Of a stretch of 64,000 nucleotides of DNA, positions 59,460 to 64,000 are shown piece by piece (position 1 is the first letter of the stretch; each line of letters begins with the position of its first letter). The DNA is from Malania oleifera. Its lineage: Eukaryota; Streptophyta; Magnoliopsida; Santalales; Ximeniaceae. A program made the translations under genes and the position numbers. Location of the stretch: the NCBI RefSeq assembly GCF_029873635.1, contig NC_080419.1:78414931-78478930 (forward strand), read 5' to 3'. The notes under the pieces were generated by a model that had not been told where the DNA came from, ran no database searches, and was given only the letters and a program-made list of their open reading frames with translations.

Positions 59460-61528
59460 CGGGGGTACAATGACCAAACCCCTACGCTGGTTGGCTATGG
59501 ATGCAACAGAATTAATCAAAAAAATTATTCAATCAGGCAAGTATGAATGAATGGTGCTTTACTGCTATATGTATGCGTGTTACTAAATTGCGATGCTTGA
59601 ATGCAGGGGCATGTTGTTATATATACATGATGTCTGTTACATGATATGTCTGTATGCTGCTTCCTATAATGGGAATGCCTTTCACTAAATGCATGAGGAT
59701 GCATGAAGTGCATGCATGAAATGTATGAGGATGCATGACCCTTCTTCTCGATCCCGGATCTTCACCACACTTTTAAGTTCTAGTATGGCACGATGGTACC
59801 CGACTTCGCCTTAAATGGAACTCAACAACTGCCCTGGTTTCATCCATACGCTATTAGTCTTTACCGCGTTTCGGATTCCAAAAGGGTTTCGAAATCTGGC
59901 CCAGTGCTTTTCTCGTCACGAGTCTGACCATTTTCAAATTTCTACTGGCACTCAAAATCTGCCCCAGTGTCTGACTGTCAGTACTTTTCCCGAAGATACT
60001 CAACATTTGTTCTGTGAGCGCTTTCCTCAAAATCCAAAGATGCTTAATTTCTGCCCCAGTGTCTGGCTGTCAATACTTTCCACGATCTTCCAAACTTAGG
60101 GATTGTTCAAGATCTAACTTGGCAGTTAATCACTGACGCTTCCAGAGATCCCCAAAACTCGAAGGAGTACGCCGAATCTGACCCAACATTCCTTCATTAC
60201 CGATGTTTGACATGCTTTAGGCTCCCCATTGGTGCCTGAACACCCTCCTGGTGTATTGGGTTCCTGATTTTTGACCTCAATAAACGAGGGATCCCTAATA
60301 ATGAGAATAATCATGCATTTATGTCATTAATGTGCTGAATCGGGACGTCAATCTGTGTGAAATAATTGTTCTGTTACATTCAAAATTTATTCAGGAAAAA
60401 GATAAGTTTTACAACAGCATCCCTTGTTTTAAAAGGTATCGACATTAATTTGTGAAAACTAAAACCTATTGTTCTTACGAAAACTGCCCCTGTTTCAACT
60501 AGAAGAAGACTAGCCCTTTTGGTACTGTAAGGTTGAATAGTGCCTTTAGGTCCATTGTTCGCTCAAGGTTTATTTTGGTGCTTTGTTTCACATTTCGATC
60601 TCTGGATGGTCTTTAAGACTCGGGACGAAACGTAGGCTTGGGGATTTAGGTTTTCAGAAGAATAAGGAAACCAAGGCTCAAAAACCCATCCCATAGCAAC
60701 AAATCCTGCCCCAGTTTGGGGTGAGACATTTTTGCGAGAGTTTGACCAAACTCGTCCTTATGAACAAGCTGCCTACGTACCTTTTCAGGATCAGGTCATT
60801 ACGTAGTTCAGACTCAAAATTGAGTCTGACAAATCATTTGAGGCAACAACACATGCCAATCTGGTCAGGTCTTTTCATTCAGGTTGTAATGTAGGTTGTG
60901 GGTATTGGTTAAAGAAGAAAGGGTGCATGAGGCTCGAACTTATGAATTTTACCAAAGGGTGAATTGGCCAAAGATCACAAACGACGCATATCTCCTACCC
61001 TTCTTGTGCTTTGATTTTCCCCTTGTTCCTTAGCATGATTTTCCTCTTCTTTTTTTTTTTACAAGGAATCGTGCCTCCATTTATTTATTTAGGCTTCGTT
61101 CAAGATCGGTCTTTCCAAAACTGCCCCAGTGTGGGGTGTGATCCTTTGGCGGGTTTAAACGAAAGATTAAACATTTTTAGGCACAATAGAGGGTATCAAG
61201 GGGTGTTTTCTTTCTCTAACTTTTGGGTAGTAGAAAAAAAATGGCCTGCCGTCATTTTGGCATTGCATTATTGTCTTGCATGATTTGTCTGACCTTTGAA
61301 AATCCCAACTCGGTTTAAATTTTGGGAAATGACTTTTTCGAAGAAAATGGTTTCGATTTTAAAGCTAAAAAAGGTTCATCAAGTGATTAAAAGCATTGGG
61401 TTCTTTTAAGGGAACTGGTGGTCCAAAAATGGCCATCCGTCATCTAATCGAAACAATGAGCAAAGAGGGAACATGTGAAATAACACTGTGATCCTTTCAT
61501 TAATTTCTTTTGGAGATGTATACAACCA
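59460..61528 (-). other. 3' non-coding region of the Tat element, conserved with the gag-only element
   Basis: No coding sequence is supported. Blocks such as TGGTCTTTAAGACTCGGGAC, GCCTACGTACCTTTTCAGGAT and TGAGTCTGACAAATCATTTG are shared with 27265-27540, and the two regions align by eye over most of their length. Repeated TGCCCCAGT motifs occur through both. Confidence 0.7.
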
Positions 61529-62745
61529 TTAGGCATAATATTTCTTTACAGCATCAGAGTTAACAGGGTGCAGTAGGTCAGTCCCGCCCATATTTGCTAA
61601 CAGTAGGGCGCCTCCTGAGAATGCCTTCTTTACCACGTAAGGCCCTTCATAGTTTGGTGTCCACTTGCCACGAGGGTCCGTATGAATCGGTAAAATCTTT
61701 TTCAGCACTAGGTCCCCCTCCTGAAACTGTCAAGGCCGCACTTTTTGGTTAAACGCTCTCATCATCCTTCTTTGGTACAATTGTCCATGGGCCATGGCGG
61801 CCATCCTTTTCTCCTCGATCAAGTTTAACTGGTCATACCGGGATTGTACCCACTCTGCCTCAGCCAGCTCTACTTCTTTCAGAACTCTTAGAGATGGGAT
61901 CTCAACTTCTATAGGGACCACTGCCTCCATTCCATACACCAAAGAGAAGGGAGTAGCGCCTGTGGAGGTTCTGGCCGTAGTCCTGTAAGCCATCAGGGTG
62001 AAGGGAAGCTTGTCATGCCAATCTCTGTAAGTTTTTGTCATCTTCTCCAAAATTTTCTTAATCTTTTTGTTGGCTGCTTCCACCGCGCCATTCATCTGTG
62101 GTCTATAAGGCGCTGAATTGTGATGCTTGACCTTGAACTGATTGCATAGCTTGGTCATTACTGCGTTGTTCAGGTTCTTGGCATTATCCGTGATTATTCT
62201 CTCAGGGATTCCGTACCGACAGATCAACTCCCTTTTGATGAAACGACTTACTACATTCTGTGTGACACTGGAATACGAGGCGGCTTCTACCCACTTAGTG
62301 AAATAATCAATTGCCACAAAAATGAAACGGTGTCCGTTACTAGCCTTTGGGCTTATCGGCCCGATCACATCCATGCCCCAAGCTGAAAACGGCCAAGGTG
62401 CGGAGAGAACATGAAGTGGGGCCGGTGGGACTTAGATCCGATCACCATAAACTTGGCACTTATGGCACTTTCGGGCGTCGTCAATGCAATCCTTCTCCAT
62501 GGTCATCCAATATAACCGCTCCTAAGTATTTTTCGTGCCAATGAGTGGCCTCCGGCATGGGTACCGTAGACCCCCTCGTGAACCTCACGCATGACTTGTC
62601 AGGCCTCCTGTGCCTCTACACATCGTAGGAGGGTCATGTCATAATTTCTTTTGTACAAAACTTCACCATCTAAGAAGAAACCCATGGCCAACCTTCTGAT
62701 AGTCCTCCTATCATTGCTGGCTGCCCCTTCAGGATACTCATTTTT
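61529..62745 (-). pseudogene. Integrase part of Tat-type pol
   Basis: The minus strand carries the integrase zinc-binding remnant (near 62400-62540), then the core: MDVIGPISPKASNGHRFIFV, DYFTKWVEAASY and RYGIPERIITDNAKNLNN, then NSAPYRPQMNGAVEAANK and GATPFSLVYGMEAVVPIE. The C-terminal block includes GKWTPNYEGPYVV and ends near KKYYA at 61529. The core carries the expected acidic residues (first D in MDVIG, second in TDNAKN, E in VEAANK). It is nearly whole with a few breaks. Confidence 0.88.
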
Positions 62746-63423
62746 CTAGATGTAGGCCTTGATATAAAAAAACCACGGTTTTTCGTCGGCCTCCTCTATC
62801 ACCGTGCAGTGGGTAGGTTCGAGTTGTACTCTAATCTGAATAGTTTCGATCTTCACCCCTTCTTCTACCTTGAATAAAGCTGCCAGTGTGGCTAGTGCAT
62901 CATACATTACATTGTTTTCTCTTGGAGTGCGAAAGAAACTGATACTGTCAAACCCTTCTATCATCTTTTGAATGTACTCTCGATACGGTACTAGCTTGGA
63001 ATCATGGGTTTCCCATTCTCCGGTTAGCTGGTGGATGACCAAGGCCGAGTCTCCTCTTACTATTAGTTGCTTGACATCCCGATCTAAAGCTGTCCGCAAA
63101 CCCAATATACATGCCTCATGTTCGGCTATGTTGTTAGTACAAGGGAAGATGAGCTTAGCTACCACTGGATAATGTTTCCCATCGGGTGATATGAGCACCG
63201 CACCTATCCCATGTCCCCAAACATTGACTGCCCCATCGAACAACATCCTCCATTCTTCGAGTTCTTCTTCTCCTTGAGTTAGGGAGTCTATATCTTGGTC
63301 TGGGAATTCGAACTCCATAGGTTGGTAATCCTCTACGGCTCTTTCAGCTAGGTATTCGGCAATGACACTACCTTTGATAGCTTTCCTGGTGACATAAGAA
63401 ATATCATATTCCGTCAACAACAT
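62746..63423 (-). pseudogene. Second (archaeal-type) RNase H of Tat-type pol
   Basis: The minus-strand translation contains WRMLFDGAVNVWGHGIGAVL, CTNNIAEHEACILGLRTAL and LIVRGDSALVIHQLTGEW, then RENNVMYDALATLA. This is the archaeal-like RNase H fold with its D-E-D pattern. It lies between the retroviral-type RNase H and the integrase, the arrangement specific to the Tat lineage. Confidence 0.9.
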
Positions 63424-63438
63424 CTGCCATCGTGCTAC

Positions 63439-64000
63439 TCATCCAGTTACTGCAGGCTTTTCAAACACGTACTTGATTGTGTCCATTTTGGAGATCAGCT
63501 TGGTGGAGTAATACAAGGTGTATTGCCTCAGCCTACTGACCGTCCATACCAAAGCGCAACATGTTTTTTCCAGATCAGAGTACTTAGACTCATAATCTGT
63601 GAACTTCTTAGTAAGGTAATAAATGGCCCTTTCTTTCCTCCCGGTCTCATTATGCTGGCCCAATACGCAACCCATGGAGTTTTCTGAAATCGCCAAGTAC
63701 AAGATTAAAGGCCTTCCGGGTACTGGTGGCACTAGTACTAGGGGATTCAAAAGGCACTCCTTTATTTTTTCAAAGGCCACTTGACACTCTTTGTTCCACT
63801 TTTCTGGGTTGTTCTTTCTCAGCAGCTTGAAGATGGGTTCGCAGGTGGTGGTTAATTGAGATATGAACCGAGCAATGTAGTTGAGCCTACCCAAGAAACT
63901 TCACACTTCCTTTTCAGACTTTGGGCTAGGCATCTCTCGAATGGCTTTGACCTTGTCAGGATATACCTCAATCCCTTTCTCACTCACTATAAACCCCAAT
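63439..64000 (-). pseudogene. Reverse transcriptase end and first RNase H of Tat-type pol
   Basis: The minus-strand translation from the edge reads KGIEVYPDKVKAIREMPSP, then GRLNYIARFISQLTTTCEPI and the RNase H blocks PGRPLILYLAISENSMGCVL, YYLTKKFTDYESKYSDLEKT and CCALVWTVSRLRQYTL. These are the Ty3-type RT connection and RNase H. The catalytic RT part is outside the window. Confidence 0.88.

Larger units (their letters stand above)
52412..64000 (-). mobile_element. Tat-type Ty3 retrotransposon with dual RNase H and antisense ORF, partial
   Basis: Reading on the minus strand from the right edge, the parts are reverse transcriptase end, RNase H, a second archaeal-type RNase H, integrase (pol ends at 61529), a 5.6-kb 3' region, polypurine tract (55937-55924) and 3' LTR (55923-52412). 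A second RNase H between the first and the integrase is diagnostic of the Tat lineage (Ogre, Retand, Grande relatives). The 3' region carries tandem repeats and an antisense ORF. The visible pol has only a few breaks, so it looks younger than its neighbours. The 5' LTR and gag are outside the window. Confidence 0.9.

Noticed and set aside
1-64000. tRNA or rRNA genes
   Set aside because: Only tRNA-related motifs seen are retrotransposon primer sites and the SINE head; no complete cloverleaf-like gene was recognised by reading.

Overview
This is nuclear DNA of a flowering plant. The signs are long AT-rich intergenic stretches, nested LTR retrotransposons of plant-specific lineages (Tekay/Del chromovirus, Tat/Ogre-type Ty3, Ty1/copia), plant L1-type LINEs, a tRNA-derived SINE, a Tourist-like MITE, and a plant CC-NBS-LRR immune receptor gene. 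The NBS-LRR is of the RPS2/RPS5-like non-TIR type; the species cannot be fixed from the sequence. I see no bacterial, organellar, rRNA or tRNA genes.

Layout. 1-7093: minus-strand Tekay/Del element running off the left edge, carrying a complete plus-strand solo LTR of a Tat-type element (1205-3975, exact 5-bp target duplication GTTCC). 7094-8656: 3' part of a LINE, itself split by an LTR-like piece. 8657-11960: AT-rich DNA with MITE-like debris and a small LINE fragment. 11961-15101: CC-NBS-LRR gene on the minus strand, one continuous frame apart from two in-frame stops. 16130-18990: degenerate LINE ORF2, running straight into a 5'-incomplete Ty1/copia element (19076-23558). 23559-25346: AT-rich host DNA with a diverged duplication. 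25347-34845: minus-strand Tat-type element with gag but no recognisable pol. 34846-36780: host DNA holding a short retroposed insert and a SINE with a perfect 15-bp target duplication. 36788-38357: relic of a ribosome-inactivating-protein-like gene with a DUF6598-like C-terminal domain. 38358-44322: AT-rich DNA with hairpins, a LINE 3' end, a tandem duplication of about 1.4 kb and a 421-bp Tourist-like MITE. 44323-51833: old Ty1/copia element with both LTRs, split by a 2054-bp Tekay-LTR-like unit (47153-49206, target duplication AAGTC). 52213-52411: start of a second copy of that unit, interrupted by a large minus-strand Tat-type element (52412 to beyond 64000).

How it fits together. Nearly everything is layered insertion: Tat LTR into Tekay, Tekay beside or into LINE, Tekay-LTR unit into copia, Tat element into Tekay-LTR unit. 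The only host protein genes I can support are the NBS-LRR and the ribosome-inactivating-protein-like relic; both are defence-type and both look inactive. The most unusual content is in the right-hand Tat element. Between its pol and its 3' LTR lies an antisense, uninterrupted 168-codon coiled-coil reading frame with its own TATA-like and polyadenylation signals, set among several unrelated tandem-repeat arrays. Antisense extra ORFs at this place are known in Tat relatives (Grande, Retand), so the layout has precedent; the protein itself I do not recognise.
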